The position numbers were made by a program, and so were the translations under genes. This document shows, one piece after another, positions 35,543 to 44,361 of a DNA stretch of 59,022 bases. The notes under the pieces are model-generated. The model had not been told where the DNA came from, searched no databases, and saw nothing but the letters and a program-made list of their open reading frames with translations. Origin of the DNA: Cyclobacteriaceae bacterium (lineage in GTDB: Bacteria > Bacteroidota > Bacteroidia > Cytophagales > Cyclobacteriaceae); contig JAEUUI010000018.1 of NCBI GenBank assembly GCA_016786585.1, positions 1 to 59,022 on the forward strand. Direction: 5' to 3'. The number at the start of each line of letters is the position of its first letter. Positions within the stretch are counted from its first letter, which is position 1.

Positions 35543-38323
35543 ATGAGAATAGTTTTACTAATGGCTCTGTTGACTGCCGTGAGCCACACGATTGTAAACG
35601 GGCAAGTTAAAGTTCGTCCAGCTTTCGCACCTGATCATATCTTGGTTCATTTCAAGTCCGGATACTTAAATGAATCAGTTCTTACAGGAACCGGCCGTTC
35701 CAAATTGTCTGAACAGTCGCTGTTTACAAGAAGGTCAATGCAGGATTCCGCTGCCAAAATTGGCATCGGGAATTTTCGAAAGGTTGTGCGCAAATCAACG
35801 CCCGACAGAAAGTTCACGCTGAGCAGAAATGGCACTTCTGTGACTGAACCTGACTTTTATAACCTGATGTACGTAGATGTTCCGGCTGGAACGGATATTC
35901 GAAAGTTGTGCAAAAAAATAGGCGCATGGGAAGGTGTTTCATATGCAGAGCCAGATTATTACTTCTACGATGATACCCTGAACCCAAACGACCAGTATTT
36001 TAACCTGCAAAATGGACTCGAACAATTTAATGATGTTGACATTGATGTAAAGCGTGCATGGGACTTTACAACCGGCAGCAGCAATGTTCGCGTGGCAATC
36101 ATTGACAGTGGAATCGATTACGACAATCCAGACCTTGGAAATGGAGCTTACCGGGTTCCGGGGGCAAAAGTTATAGATGGTTATGATTATGATGCGAACA
36201 GCAACAATGGGGATGACGTGTCAGCTTGGAGAAATAGCCATGGAACTGCATCGGCTGGCATTGTGGGTGCTTACACTAATAACTCGATTGGTGTTTCAGG
36301 GATAGCCGGTGGCAATGGTGCCGGGAATCCTGGTGTTTCATTGGTTGCACTCCGTGTTGAATTGACAACAATTGTAGGCGACTTCGCGAGGCCTGCCGGC
36401 CAATGCATTGAAGCAATTTATGATGCCTCCTTATCAATCGCTAACGGGGGCTTTGGGTGCCATGTGATTAACTTCAGTGGCGGGGGATATGACGATCATT
36501 GGTATGATGACCCATTGAATAACGCGATCAATGGTTATCGAAAGGCCCTAACATTTGCTGCTTCAAATGGGGTGGTCTTTGTTGCTTCGAAAGGGAACGA
36601 CAATCGGTCAGATAAGCACTATCCCTCGGATTATGCTGATGATTTGGTGATTTCTGTAGGCGCTTCGAATGCTTCCGATTTGAAAGCTAGTTTTTCTAAC
36701 TATGGGAACAATATGGACGTAGTGGCGCCGGGTGATGGCCTTTTAGTTTATACTACAATGAGGATTGGAGATCCGAATGGTACATATTCCTTTTTTCAAG
36801 GAACATCGGCATCTGCGCCTGTGGTTAGCGGAATTGCAGCTTTACTGAAGTCCGTCAACATCAATCTTCATCGTGATGATGTTGAGAATATAATTCAATT
36901 GTCAGCGGACAAAGTTCGTCCTGATGTTTATACATACACCAATGGATATAATAACCTGATGGGTCACGGCCGAGTAAATGCCGGTCGGGCACTGGAGTTA
37001 ATCCATGCGCCATATGTTTTGCAACAACACACGACCACTGGTGGAACGTCAGCGAATATCACACATGGGACATCGGAGTGGTTCAGTTTTTTAAATGACG
37101 CCGGAAATTTGGGACTTAGCGAAGGAGCCTATCGGGGAAAGATTTACCAAGTTACTAAGACAGTTACTATACCGCAATCACTATGCAACGAAAGGTATTT
37201 TTGGCCTCGAACATCCGGGGCGACGCGCGGTTTTTCCGCTGGGAATCCGAACACAAATCAGGGCTACTGCCACGTTATTTCACAAACTGGAAATCAAGTT
37301 ACCCTAAGGACATATGTGTATTATATTGAAATAAATTCATTAGGCCAATCGATTAACAACTGGTATCCATGTGCTCCGCAAGATGTGATTTTTGCTTACA
37401 CAACCTTGACAAAGGAGCCGTTGGCTACTTCGATAACTGGTTCCGATGTGGTTTGCAGCGGGGGCGGATCGTATGCACTCACTGATGCTCCAGCCGGCTC
37501 AACTGTTTCCTGGCAAGTTGTCCAGGAGAATCAACCAACTGTTCCTTCAACGCTTTTCAGTGTTACCTCTGGCACCGGAAACGTGGCAAATCTTCAACCT
37601 GTTGCGTCCGCACAAGGCGGAGCTCTGTTAAAGTATTCCATTCAGGCCGGGTGCGGAACGCAGGTAGTAACCCGAAATATCTGGGTTGGGAAACCCTTTA
37701 TAGACGGAACGTACAACGGTCAATTATTGGCTTTTACGCCTTATCCACCCCCTGACGATGATGTAATTGTTATTAACTATAACCCGGTTTGCAACTCTGT
37801 TACTGCGTTAACAAATATGTCTGTGCGGGGTGCTTCTTCCGGAAGTTGGCAACGGATGGCTGCCAACCCAACGAATCTATCCTGGAGCTCAGCCGGGATG
37901 AATATTAGTTTCTATTTCTGGGCAGTTGGCCAAACGTCTAAATTCAGATTTACTACTGGTAATGCTTGTGGTACATCTGCTAATGACTACTACTTCCAAT
38001 CAATTTCCTGCGATGGTGGTGATCCCTGTAACCAGTACTCCATAGCTCCAAACCCTGTAAATGGCACCATGAGTATTGTTGTTCCCAATATCCCCCCTCC
38101 ATGTGAGACAGCGACGGCTGCCCGAAGTCAGGCGAACACGGGACTGGCAATAGAAACGGTTGAAATAAAGGGTATGGACGGCCGTGTCAGGCGTTCTGTA
38201 AATGCAGGGCAAAATAAAGACCGTGTTTCGATTGATGTTTCGGATTTTCCGGAGGGTATTTATTTCGTGCGGATATCTTCAGGTGGTTATTCTGAAACTC
38301 ACAGAGTTTTAGTCAGTAAATAG
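35543..38323 (+). CDS. Subtilisin-like (S8) protease secreted by type IX system
   Basis: 926 residues. Signal peptide 1-20 (TIVNGQ); an I9-like propeptide (about 28-140). The catalytic triad is Asp188 (AIIDSGIDYDNPDL), His233 (NSHGTASAG) and Ser422 (GTSASAPVVSG). A long beta-sandwich region follows (PKD/Ig-like, about 620-790). The C-terminal sorting domain begins YSIAPNPVNGTMSI and ends SETHRVLVSK, the type A T9SS pattern. It is thus exported across the outer membrane and processed. It is carried on the transposon beside a lipoprotein. Confidence 0.88.
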   Translation: MRIVLLMALLTAVSHTIVNGQVKVRPAFAPDHILVHFKSGYLNESVLTGTGRSKLSEQSLFTRRSMQDSAAKIGIGNFRKVVRKSTPDRKFTLSRNGTSVTEPDFYNLMYVDVPAGTDIRKLCKKIGAWEGVSYAEPDYYFYDDTLNPNDQYFNLQNGLEQFNDVDIDVKRAWDFTTGSSNVRVAIIDSGIDYDNPDLGNGAYRVPGAKVIDGYDYDANSNNGDDVSAWRNSHGTASAGIVGAYTNNSIGVSGIAGGNGAGNPGVSLVALRVELTTIVGDFARPAGQCIEAIYDASLSIANGGFGCHVINFSGGGYDDHWYDDPLNNAINGYRKALTFAASNGVVFVASKGNDNRSDKHYPSDYADDLVISVGASNASDLKASFSNYGNNMDVVAPGDGLLVYTTMRIGDPNGTYSFFQGTSASAPVVSGIAALLKSVNINLHRDDVENIIQLSADKVRPDVYTYTNGYNNLMGHGRVNAGRALELIHAPYVLQQHTTTGGTSANITHGTSEWFSFLNDAGNLGLSEGAYRGKIYQVTKTVTIPQSLCNERYFWPRTSGATRGFSAGNPNTNQGYCHVISQTGNQVTLRTYVYYIEINSLGQSINNWYPCAPQDVIFAYTTLTKEPLATSITGSDVVCSGGGSYALTDAPAGSTVSWQVVQENQPTVPSTLFSVTSGTGNVANLQPVASAQGGALLKYSIQAGCGTQVVTRNIWVGKPFIDGTYNGQLLAFTPYPPPDDDVIVINYNPVCNSVTALTNMSVRGASSGSWQRMAANPTNLSWSSAGMNISFYFWAVGQTSKFRFTTGNACGTSANDYYFQSISCDGGDPCNQYSIAPNPVNGTMSIVVPNIPPPCETATAARSQANTGLAIETVEIKGMDGRVRRSVNAGQNKDRVSIDVSDFPEGIYFVRISSGGYSETHRVLVSK

Positions 38324-38438
38324 CCTAATAGAGAATTTGAGGTACGCAATACTTTTTTCCAGCCGGCTGGGTTTCTGAATTTACCAACTATGCAGTGCCA
38401 ACACTTTTTCCTGAAGAAAATTTCGGGTATCACCATTT

Positions 38439-38666
38439 ATGATTTATCCTGACGTTACCGATGTTTTCAAAGATTACTGTAGCTGGGACGTTGTTTCCAG
38501 AAGGAAGTATCTGCAATACGCAGTCCGTTTGATTAACGAACATGGCAAAATTGCATTTAAGGATGTTGAGTATCAAAACATTGAGGATCTGACGGTGGAT
38601 CTTGACGCGGATTGCTATCTTCCATATGAGGATGATGACACAAAGGAGCTAAGTATCAACACTTAG
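38439..38666 (+). CDS. Small acidic protein, unknown
   Basis: 75 residues, rich in Asp/Glu/Tyr (VDLDADCYLPYEDDDTKEL), no signal peptide and no recognised family. It lies alone between the subtilase and the restriction gene. The acidity recalls DNA-mimic or antitoxin-like proteins, but this is only composition. Confidence 0.4.
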   Translation: MIYPDVTDVFKDYCSWDVVSRRKYLQYAVRLINEHGKIAFKDVEYQNIEDLTVDLDADCYLPYEDDDTKELSINT

Positions 38667-38724
38667 TCTGACCGGGAACACCAATTAAATTATCAGAGTG
38701 AGCGTCTCCATAAACAATTTGTTT

Positions 38725-38752
38725 TTGACACAAATTGTCACTATTTTATAAT
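38725..38752 (+). promoter_or_regulatory. E. coli-like promoter TTGACA-N16-TATAAT with TGACA/TGTCA inverted repeat
   Basis: TTGACA (38725-38730) and TATAAT (38747-38752) are both perfect. Overlapping it is TGACA-CAAAT-TGTCA (38726-38740), an inverted repeat that may be an operator. Bacteroidota promoters normally use TAnnTTTG, so this is an unusual match. It lies 32 bp upstream of a short leader frame and about 140 bp before the restriction-modification gene. Confidence 0.5.
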
Positions 38753-38783
38753 TTCTTTGCTGGGTTGTAGATTTCTAGAGACT

Positions 38784-38909
38784 ATGAAAACGACGCTGAA
38801 ATCCATAATTTTAGGATTAGCAGTTTCGGTAAGAGTTAAATTAAAATCTTGCTATTTTCTGATAATCAGTACGTTATGTCAATTTTACTGTGATGAGCCA
38901 GGCAAATGA
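38784..38909 (+). CDS. Possible 41-residue leader peptide overlapping the RM gene
   Basis: ATG at 38784 reads MKTTLKSIILGLAVSV..., then a hydrophobic Cys-containing tail, with the stop at 38907-38909. It overlaps the first 14-20 bp of the type IIG frame. It may be a leader coupling translation, or the remnant of a signal peptide. Coding status is uncertain. Confidence 0.3.
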   Translation: MKTTLKSIILGLAVSVRVKLKSCYFLIISTLCQFYCDEPGK

Positions 38910-41900
38910 AATGCAGTCCCTTTTGAAGGCGATGGGATTTGTTCTGGAAGATGGGGCAAGTTCTATATGGTCAAAAGGCTATGCCAATCACAATAACTAT
39001 AAAATTCGTGTCGATCTTGAAGGTACCTCCATTGATTTTGGAAAGTACATTAAGAAAAGCAACAAAGTCGTAGAGCGGTTAAAGAATGCTGAAAGTTTAG
39101 TTGTCCTTGAGTGTGTTAACCGGTTACTTGAGAAAGGTTATAAACCGCAGACTATTGAGCTCGAAAAAACTTGGCCCACGGGGCACGGGACAAGTGGACG
39201 TCTGGATATCCTGGTCACCAGGGAAGACGGCACCACCTATTTAATGATTGAATGCAAAACGTTTGGCTTCGAATTCGACAAAGAGTGCAAACGGATTAAG
39301 AAGGATGGCGGTCAGCTATTCACCTATTTTCAGCAGGATAAGGATGCCGAGATATTAATGCTTTACACTTCGCGAGTTGATAAGGCTAAGGTTGAATACA
39401 AAAATGAAATTATAAAAATTGAAGAAGATTACAGGCAAACCGGTAATGTCAGGGATTTTTATGACCGATGGAATAAACTTCCAAAGAACAACGGCGTGTT
39501 CGATTCGTGGGTAAAGGCCTATGATTTCCAAAGCAAAGCACTAACGCCTAAAAATCTAAGTGAAATAAAACAAGAAGACAGCAGCTTCATCTTCAATCAA
39601 TTTCTAGAAATTTTGAGACATAATGTTGTGTCTGATAAACCCAACGCTTTCAACAAAATTTTCACACTATTTTTGTGCAAGATTTATGATGAGAAAGTCA
39701 CAAGACAAAATGATGAACTAGCCTTTCAGTGGTTTTACTCACCCTACCGGTATGAAGGAATCGATTATCCACCTGATGACAATGTGTCTTTTCAAAAGAG
39801 ATTGACTGATCTCTATAGAAAAGGAATGAAAGAATTTTTGGATAAAGATGTTACTGATATTTCAGACGCAGAATTTGAAAAAAAGTACGGAAAACTTGAT
39901 ACGGACACGAAAAAGAAAATCCTTAATGAATTCACAGAAATTCGTTTGAAAAAAAATAACGAATTCGCTATCAAGGAAGTTTTCAATGATGCGTCTTTTG
40001 AAGAGAATGCAAAGGTTGTTAAGGAAGTTGTAGAACTCATACAAGGATATAAGATTCGCTATACAAAAAAGCAACAGTATCTAAGTGATTTTTTCGAACT
40101 ACTGCTCACCACCGGATTGAAACAGGAGTCGGGGCAATTTTTTACCCCTGTACCGATAGCTCAATTTATCATAAAGAGCATTCCTCTTGATAAAATTGTT
40201 CATGATAAATTAAATGCAGGGGAGAAAGATAATCTGCTCCCTACCATAATTGATTATGCGGCTGGTAGTGGACATTTTATTACCGAAAGTATGCACGAAG
40301 TGCAGCGCATTATTGATACTATTGACCCGAGTGATTATATTGATGGTACGGCTAAAAAAATTGCCAGCTGGAAAACCGACCATTTCGATTGGGCGTATCA
40401 GTATATTTATGGGATTGAAAAGGATTACCGCTTGGTCAAAGTGGGTAAAGTAGGCTGTTATCTCCATGGAGACGGACTTGCTCAAATAGTTCATAGTGAC
40501 GGACTTGGTAATTTTAAGAAGACGGAAGAGTATAAAGGACTTTTGCGCAAAACCGACAAAGATTTTGCAAAAGAGAACAAGCAGTTCGATATCGTGGTCT
40601 CCAACCCGCCGTATTCCGTTGCCGCATTTCGTAATAATGCGCGAAAGTTCTATACAGAATCGGATTTCGATTTATATGAAAAGCTTACAGACCAAAGCAG
40701 TGAAATCGAATGCCTGTTTATAGAGCGTACCAAGCAGCTTCTGAAAGATGGCGGAATAGCAGGCATTATACTGCCAAGTAGCATTCTAAGTAATACCGGG
40801 ATTTATACATCTGCCCGGGAAATCATTCTGCGACATTTTGATATCGTAGCTATTGCGGAATTGGGTGGTAGTACGTTTATGGCCACAAGTACAACTACGG
40901 TTACCTTATTTCTGAGAAGGCGAAATAATTATGACACAAATAACATTCATGTACTGGTAAAGAAATCGCTATCGGAAAGCAAGGATTTCGCAATAAATAA
41001 CATTGATAAACCTCTTTCTAAATACGTGAATCATGTCTGGGAAGGATTATCAGTTAAAGACTACTTAACATTACTTCAACGAAAACCAAATGACACGGTC
41101 AAACAGCACGATATTTTTGTTGAATATAAAAAGAAAATAAAATCAAAGCGTGAAGAGGATTTCTGGATATCTGTTATTGAATTGGAAGAAGACAAGTTTT
41201 TCTATTTTGTTCTCTGCTATTCACAGAAAATTGTGATTGTTAAAAGCCTGGATGATAAGCAATTTTTAGGATACGAATTCAGTAATAGACGAGGAAATGA
41301 AGGTATTCACCCCACTCAAAAAGGTAAGAGTATAGACGACTGCACTATGCTTTTCGACTCAAATGTTTTTGATAACCCCACGAAGGCCAGTACGTATGTC
41401 TATAAAGCATTCCAGGGTGACTTTGACTTCGAGATAGATCGAGAACTGGAGTCACACGTCTTTCGTGCCGATCTTAAAGATCTGATATCTTTCAATAGAT
41501 CGGATTTCGAAAAGAGTATTTCGTTAGAAGTAAAAAAAAAAGTTCTTTATGAGTCGATATGGGGAACCCAACCACTATTCCCGTTAAGAGATATTGCTGA
41601 AGTCAGAAAAGGCACATCAATTACAAAGGATAAAACCACACCAGGTAAGATACCCGTAGTTGCCGGTGGTCAAGAACCTGCTTATTATCATAGTATTGCT
41701 AATCGGTCCAAGAATGTGATAACGGTAAGTGCCTCCGGTGCTTACGCTGGATTTGTAAACTATTTTGACAGAGAGATTTTTGCATCTGATTGTAATACCA
41801 TCATTTCTAAAAATGAAGATACGATATCAACTAGTCTTATCTACGCGTTTTTGAAAAGACTACAGCCCCACCTATACGGTCTTCAAAGAGGACAAGCCCA

Positions 41901-42597
41901 ACCACATGTTTATAAGGACGATTTGGAAGAAATAAAGATACCTATCCCTTCTCCAACCGCCCAACGAAAAATATTAGGCGATTTAAAGAAAGTTGAGAGT
42001 AAGGAAGCTGAATTCAAGAACAAGATTACCGACCTACAGAATCAAATCTACGACTTGTTTCTTCTCCAGAACTCGAAAGGTGTTTTAAAGAAGCTTGAAG
42101 AAATTTGTGACTTAAGGGCTGGTAAGTTCAAATCCCCAAAAGAAATTTTTCCAAATGATGGTGACGGACTTTTCCCTTGTTATGGAGGAAACGGTCTTAG
42201 AGGTTACACACGGACCACTACCCATGTTGGGAGGTTTCCCTTGGTTGGAAGGCAGGGTGCTCTTTGTGGAAATGTTCACTTGGTTGATGGGCAATTCCAT
42301 GCCACCGAGCACGCATTGGTCGCTACCCCATTGAAGGAAATAGATGTTAACTGGCTTTTTTACCTATTAAAAACGATGAATCTTAATCGATATGCGACTG
42401 GAACAGCTCAGCCAGGGTTGTCAGTCAAGAATATAAACCCTCTGCAAGTAAATGTACTGCCAATAAAGGAACAGGAGAAATTACTGGTAAGAATCGAAGA
42501 ACTTGAAATGAAAATTAAAGCAACGGAGCACGCGTTACTAAATATTGACGGCGAAAAACACCAGATTTTAGAGAAGTATTTTAAGACCGATGATTAA
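38890..42597 (+). CDS. Type IIG single-chain restriction-modification enzyme
   Basis: 1235 residues (GTG 38890; ATG 38893 is equally good). N-terminal PD-(D/E)XK nuclease: Asp106 (GRLDILV), Glu121-Cys-Lys123 (IECK). A helical connector leads to the N6-adenine methyltransferase with motif I YAAGSGHF (about 455) and motif IV NPPY (about 570). Two HsdS-like target-recognition domains follow (PLFPLRDIAEVRKGTSIT, about 895-1060; LEEICDLRAGKF, about 1065-1235), each followed by a coiled-coil spacer. One chain thus cuts, methylates and recognises a probably bipartite site. No separate hsd, BREX or DISARM genes adjoin it. Confidence 0.85.
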   Translation: MMSQANEMQSLLKAMGFVLEDGASSIWSKGYANHNNYKIRVDLEGTSIDFGKYIKKSNKVVERLKNAESLVVLECVNRLLEKGYKPQTIELEKTWPTGHGTSGRLDILVTREDGTTYLMIECKTFGFEFDKECKRIKKDGGQLFTYFQQDKDAEILMLYTSRVDKAKVEYKNEIIKIEEDYRQTGNVRDFYDRWNKLPKNNGVFDSWVKAYDFQSKALTPKNLSEIKQEDSSFIFNQFLEILRHNVVSDKPNAFNKIFTLFLCKIYDEKVTRQNDELAFQWFYSPYRYEGIDYPPDDNVSFQKRLTDLYRKGMKEFLDKDVTDISDAEFEKKYGKLDTDTKKKILNEFTEIRLKKNNEFAIKEVFNDASFEENAKVVKEVVELIQGYKIRYTKKQQYLSDFFELLLTTGLKQESGQFFTPVPIAQFIIKSIPLDKIVHDKLNAGEKDNLLPTIIDYAAGSGHFITESMHEVQRIIDTIDPSDYIDGTAKKIASWKTDHFDWAYQYIYGIEKDYRLVKVGKVGCYLHGDGLAQIVHSDGLGNFKKTEEYKGLLRKTDKDFAKENKQFDIVVSNPPYSVAAFRNNARKFYTESDFDLYEKLTDQSSEIECLFIERTKQLLKDGGIAGIILPSSILSNTGIYTSAREIILRHFDIVAIAELGGSTFMATSTTTVTLFLRRRNNYDTNNIHVLVKKSLSESKDFAINNIDKPLSKYVNHVWEGLSVKDYLTLLQRKPNDTVKQHDIFVEYKKKIKSKREEDFWISVIELEEDKFFYFVLCYSQKIVIVKSLDDKQFLGYEFSNRRGNEGIHPTQKGKSIDDCTMLFDSNVFDNPTKASTYVYKAFQGDFDFEIDRELESHVFRADLKDLISFNRSDFEKSISLEVKKKVLYESIWGTQPLFPLRDIAEVRKGTSITKDKTTPGKIPVVAGGQEPAYYHSIANRSKNVITVSASGAYAGFVNYFDREIFASDCNTIISKNEDTISTSLIYAFLKRLQPHLYGLQRGQAQPHVYKDDLEEIKIPIPSPTAQRKILGDLKKVESKEAEFKNKITDLQNQIYDLFLLQNSKGVLKKLEEICDLRAGKFKSPKEIFPNDGDGLFPCYGGNGLRGYTRTTTHVGRFPLVGRQGALCGNVHLVDGQFHATEHALVATPLKEIDVNWLFYLLKTMNLNRYATGTAQPGLSVKNINPLQVNVLPIKEQEKLLVRIEELEMKIKATEHALLNIDGEKHQILEKYFKTDD

Positions 42598-42771
42598 ATC
42601 TGCTCGTAATTGCATTGCTGCGATATTTGCCACTTGTCCACTAGCAACTTCTGTCATTTCCCATATATAATGAGTGATTTTTTGCCGTTCCGAGTCTTGT
42701 TGGCAGTATAAGTACCCGGCTATTTAGGATAAGAAAGCGGGAGCAAGAACATAAAAAATTCCTACATTCAG

Positions 42772-43081
42772 ATGAAAAAATTAATTCTTGTTCTGTTCTC
42801 GTCCCTGCTAAGCAGCATTCTTTTTGCGCAGACAGTGATCAGCCTACGGGCAGCACCGAGTGTTACGCTTACTAGTTTAAAGAAGGAAAACAATCATTAT
42901 AGCGACGATTTCAGAAACGAGAACCCCGGTACCTCCATGAGCGTTGGTCTGACGTGTGGTTTAAACGAAACAGCTTAAAGCTGTTAAATGGAACTCTGAA
43001 TTGGCTCCGCTCGACTATTATTTTAAAACGAAGTTAACCCAACTGTCGGTGGCATGCCACTACACGTTGCTTGAAAAATGA
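42772..43081 (+). pseudogene. Remnant of an outer-membrane beta-barrel protein
   Basis: An intact signal peptide (MKKLILVLFSSLLSSILFAQ) and about 48 following residues end at a stop at 42976-42978. Another frame before 43081 reads LDYYFKTKLTQLSVACHYTLLEK and stop, which looks like the last strands of a PorT-like barrel. The middle is deleted. If instead it were a short secreted peptide, its 68-residue frame would be complete. Confidence 0.5.
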
Positions 43082-43111
43082 ATCTCATTGTAACGTCGTA
43101 GACACAAAATT

Positions 43112-43360
43112 ATGGCTTCCGGGAGAACCACAATAAAAACTGAACCGAATCGCCAGCGCTTCAATTTTCTCACTCGACATCAGGTTGATATTGTATTCAT
43201 GATCTGCCGAGAAAAAACTGTCGGTGAAATCACTCGAAAACTGGGCATTAGCAAAAGCACTTTCTTTAATACCCGCCTCACTATCTACAAGAAATTGGGT
43301 GTCAAATCAACTGTGGGGCTTGTGAAATATGTTTATAAGTACAAATACTTGAAATTTTGA
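43112..43360 (+). CDS. Solo LuxR/GerE-type helix-turn-helix protein
   Basis: 82 residues, essentially only a LuxR C-terminal DNA-binding domain: LTRHQVDIVFMICREKTVGEI, then the recognition-helix region GISKSTFFNTRLTIYKKLGV. There is no receiver or ligand domain. It is the only DNA-binding protein among the operator-linked genes besides the Crp/Fnr gene near nos. LuxR-type dimers bind short palindromes, so it is a candidate for the ATAGGAGT operator. That link is inference. Confidence 0.7.
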   Translation: MASGRTTIKTEPNRQRFNFLTRHQVDIVFMICREKTVGEITRKLGISKSTFFNTRLTIYKKLGVKSTVGLVKYVYKYKYLKF

Positions 43361-43660
43361 ACAGTGTGTCGTACCTGTGATATCATTCTCTGGCCCATCA
43401 ATTAATTGATAGGGTAATTAAGTATGAGTCGACAAAGTTATCTTGTACTTTTAAATCAACCGCGAGATGTACTTATAGACCTTAAACTGCCTTAGTCCTT
43501 GCAACCAATAAAGAATGCTCTGCTACAAGGGTAACACATATACACCGTAAAACCCACCAGAATTAAAAAGTTGTGTCAAATTGCCCGTACGGCTTGATTT
43601 GCCTTTTTAAATGAACGTTAATTTGAAAATCGCAAAATCAGCTTTTTGAAAGCAAATTCG
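43361..43660. other. Non-coding stretch before operator copies 4 and 5
   Basis: No convincing gene. A 24-codon frame at 43423 (MSRQSYLVLLNQ...) is too short to support. The sequence is AT-rich with palindromic AATTAATT-type text. The remainder of the gap to 43830 carries the two degenerate operators listed separately. Confidence 0.5.
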
Positions 43661-43677
43661 ATAGGAGTTTCTCCTAC
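43661..43677. promoter_or_regulatory. Palindromic operator, copy 4 (degenerate)
   Basis: ATAGGAGTTTCTCCTAC: arms TAGGAG/CTCCTA pair perfectly, but the inner A/T and the outer base differ from the consensus. It lies 153 bp upstream of the first cysteine-rich lipoprotein gene. Confidence 0.6.
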
Positions 43678-43709
43678 ATTTATATCAAATTACAATTCTA
43701 GATTGACAT

Positions 43710-43760
43710 CAGAATCGAGCGTTAAATTGATAGGAGTAAATCGACAATTAATCGATTCTG
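43710..43760. promoter_or_regulatory. Operator copy 5 (half-site) inside a 9-bp inverted repeat
   Basis: The half-site ATAGGAGTAA starts at 43730, but the right half is mutated (ATCGACAAT). It sits between the perfect inverted repeats CAGAATCGA (43710-43718) and TCGATTCTG (43752-43760). It is about 90 bp before the lipoprotein gene, like copy 1 before its gene. Confidence 0.5.
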
Positions 43761-43830
43761 ATTGCGTTGTTTAAGAACAATCGCTTAATTAGATATTATA
43801 TCTTTTGTGCGGTAGTTGTGACGAACAGTA

Positions 43831-44336
43831 TTGATTCTCGCTATCTTTTCAGTGGGAATTCTGGGATGTAACAGCAATGAGAGTTTGAAAAGCAGCGCCA
43901 AGGTATTTGTAGACTCGAAGGATAAGTCAACTTTTGATTTTAGTGATCAGCAGGCGTTAAACAGCCTTGCGAAGATCCTCTCGAAAGAAACTGGTTCATT
44001 TGAATTACTGGAAGATGCTAAGCTTATCGACCTGCGAGACAGCAAAGGCGACTACAAAGCAATTTCCGTGAGGTACCAAGTTGGTGAACTCATAACTAAA
44101 ATGGTCGTGCCTGTAAATGAGGTCACCTTGGGCGCTACAGGTTTAAAATCTTCGAAGCATGGCAGTGAAACTGCCTATTACATGCTGGACACCGAGGCGT
44201 GCGAGATGAAATGTGTAAGCGTTTATTCGTGCTCTTCCTTTGTACACAAGAAATCATTGAGCGGTGTAAAAGTCAGACTTGCTCCTGCAATAACATGAGT
44301 GATGGATGCTCAGCTTCAATTGTATTCAACGACTAA
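43831..44336 (+). pseudogene. Cysteine-rich lipoprotein, paralog 1, frameshifted
   Basis: TTG start at 43831 (an in-frame stop lies just upstream); short signal MILAIFSVGILGC with a lipobox. The body is clearly paralogous to the next gene (DSKDKSTFDFSD versus DSQSKSTFALSD; DTEACEMKC identical). The frame as read ends at 44298, but shifting frame near 44236-44242 restores CTQEIIERCKSQTCSC... to a stop at 44334-44336. That matches the paralog's tail, including all eight Cys. The event equals +2 or -1 base in TTCCTTTGT. It is either a mutation, a sequencing error or recoding. Confidence 0.8.
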
Positions 44337-44361
44337 ATCGAATAACCTTATCCAGACAACT

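Noticed and set aside
38890-42597. BREX PglX or a classical type I hsdM
   Set aside because: A nuclease domain and two HsdS-like recognition domains are fused in the same chain, and no pglZ, brxC or hsdR genes are nearby.
43423-43497. 24-codon frame MSRQSYLV...
   Set aside because: Too short, with no family and no ribosome-binding context; treated as chance.
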